Positions 6,131 through 7,208 of a DNA stretch of 7,208 bases are shown here, in pieces; the stretch's first letter is position 1, and each line of letters starts with the position of its first letter. A program made the translations under genes and the position numbers. Under the pieces are notes generated by a model. It had not been told where the DNA came from, made no database searches, and saw nothing but the letters and a program-made list of their open reading frames with translations. This stretch comes from Akkermansiaceae bacterium (GTDB lineage: Bacteria > Verrucomicrobiota > Verrucomicrobiia > Verrucomicrobiales > Akkermansiaceae), in the NCBI GenBank assembly GCA_020627645.1, contig JAHDGN010000163.1:1-7208 (forward strand), given 5' to 3'.

Positions 6131-7208
6131 TCACAACTCCACTGACACCCCTTCGTATCGCCCCGCTTCCACAACCTTAACCACATCCCCTCGATTGACA
6201 AACTGCACCTTACCCACAATCACCACCCCCTCCGCAAACCTCACCAAACCTTCAACCACCAACTCCTCAGCTTCCACCAGCGAAGGCTGACCCAGCTCCA
6301 GCAAGGAATCCACCAGCTTGTATTCATCAGAAAACTTCACAACCGGAGCCCCCGCTCCCCCCAGCCAATTGAACACACCCGTCCTCACCAACAACATAAG
6401 CATCCGATCTCAACGCAAAAAGATCTGCCGTACTTTTCACTGGGGCGAATCTCGAACGCGGCACACTCACCGCAACAGCCGCCTCAAAACACTCAATTGC
6501 CGAACCCATCGCCTGCTCCAAATGATAAACCGGAGTCGTTGCCCCATCTCGAGGATCCACCGTCTTCCCATTCCGAATCACTGGCAATTCCAACACCCCA
6601 CCTGACTCCTCCATCACCTCCTTCAAAACTTCCAAATTCACCCACATATTGTTGGTATTGAAAAATTGATGCCGCTCAACATCTTGGAACTCTTCTAAAT
6701 CCTCCTCCGAACACTGCGCCACCTCCCTCAACAACAACCGACCATCTGATTTTCTCGTCGCCAAATGACCACCCTTCCGGTCAGCCAATGTCCGCCGAGT
6801 CACCTCCATCAAAAACGAACTCCCACTTCGGGCAAAATACGACAACAACTTGGAATCCAAAACTGCCCCTAAATTATCCCCATTCGAGATAAAGGCATAC
6901 TTCACCCCAACCTCCAACAACTCGTCCAACTTCCCACTCCCAAACAATGTTTGATACACGTCAGCATGCCCCGGAGGACACCACTCCAAATCAGGATTGG
7001 GCTGAAAACTAACCGGCTCTAGGGTCTCTCGAACCAACTTTGGGACCCAATTTTGCAATAACTCCAAATCGGCCGGATCCCCAATCTCCGGCACCGCACT
7101 CTTTAAATAGTCGGACGTCTCACCACGACTCGACTGACTATTCATTAACAAAAACTTCACTCCCGCCCCCCCCTCCTCACGCAATGACAACACCTGCCTC
7201 GCCATCAA
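6131..7208 (-). CDS. UTP--glucose-1-phosphate uridylyltransferase (UGP2 type), partial and frameshifted
   Basis: This cytoplasmic enzyme would make UDP-glucose from UTP and alpha-glucose-1-phosphate. The N-terminus, including the nucleotide-binding GG loop, lies beyond 7208; the visible part begins mid-domain. Family motifs in order, numbered from the window edge, are FLLMNS (19-24), CPPGHADVY (77-85), FISNGDNLGA (106-115) with the metal/UTP-binding aspartate, DRKGGHLA (143-150), FNTNNMWVNL (183-192), IRNGKTVDP (211-219) and RSRFAPVKSTADL (251-263) with the substrate lysine. The frame then breaks in the G6 run at 6357-6362. The upstream frame adds a short non-homologous tail and stops at 6327-6329. 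The neighbouring frame continues with APVVKFSDEYKLVD and the C-terminal left-handed beta-helix to TGA at 6131. Removing one G restores a normal protein. The catalytic core is complete up to the break. The family is common in actinobacteria and eukaryotes and unrelated to GalU. Confidence 0.85.
6357..6362 (-). other. frameshift site in a G6 run of the uridylyltransferase gene
   Basis: On the coding strand the bases read GCT GGG GGG AGC GGG GGC, entering an unrelated frame that stops ten codons later. With one G fewer they read GCT GGG GGA GCG GGG GCT, which leads directly into the family's C-terminal domain. A second run, G5 at 6349-6353, could also carry the extra base. A sequencing or assembly indel is the simplest explanation; a true mutation or slippage-based switching are the alternatives. 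Confidence 0.7.

Overview
The window is about 7.2 kb of ordinary-looking chromosomal sequence, most likely from the Verrucomicrobiota, order Verrucomicrobiales or a near relative. The indications are a PEP-CTERM protein, a SWIM-containing SNF2 ATPase, a eukaryote/actinobacteria-like (UGP2-type) UTP-glucose-1-phosphate uridylyltransferase, and a lack of Shine-Dalgarno sequences in front of most starts. The phylum is inferred from gene content only; Planctomycetes or Lentisphaerae are not excluded.

Layout, left to right. Positions 1-250 carry no confident gene, only a possible 42-codon ORF whose stop overlaps the next start as ATGA. Positions 251-1252 (+) encode a methionine-rich outer-membrane beta-barrel of the uncharacterised 'transporter' type, probably linked to metal handling. 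Positions 1253-1585 hold what may be the decayed start of a second secreted-protein gene, followed by the most striking non-coding structure here: a 169-nt imperfect inverted repeat (1422-1590) that folds into one long hairpin and ends exactly over the stop codon of the next gene. Positions 1586-2281 (-) encode a small PEP-CTERM secreted protein, with a good sigma70-like promoter placed so that its mRNA would be nearly leaderless.

From 2349 to the right edge everything is on the minus strand. In transcription order there is a UGP2-type uridylyltransferase (6131 to beyond 7208, N-terminus outside the window, one frameshift in a G6 run near its 3' end), a 243-nt gap with two small perfect palindromes, a HAD-superfamily sugar-phosphate phosphatase/phosphomutase (5276-5887), and, 14 nt later, a 970-residue SWIM/SNF2 ATPase (2349-5261). 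The HAD and SNF2 genes look like one operon. The HAD and uridylyltransferase genes both concern sugar phosphates, but nothing in the sequence ties the SNF2 protein to that metabolism.

I see no CRISPR array, tRNA, rRNA, intact transposase, or multi-gene defence or biosynthetic system. The parts most worth a second look are the long hairpin element, the frameshift in the uridylyltransferase, and the paired palindromes upstream of the HAD gene.
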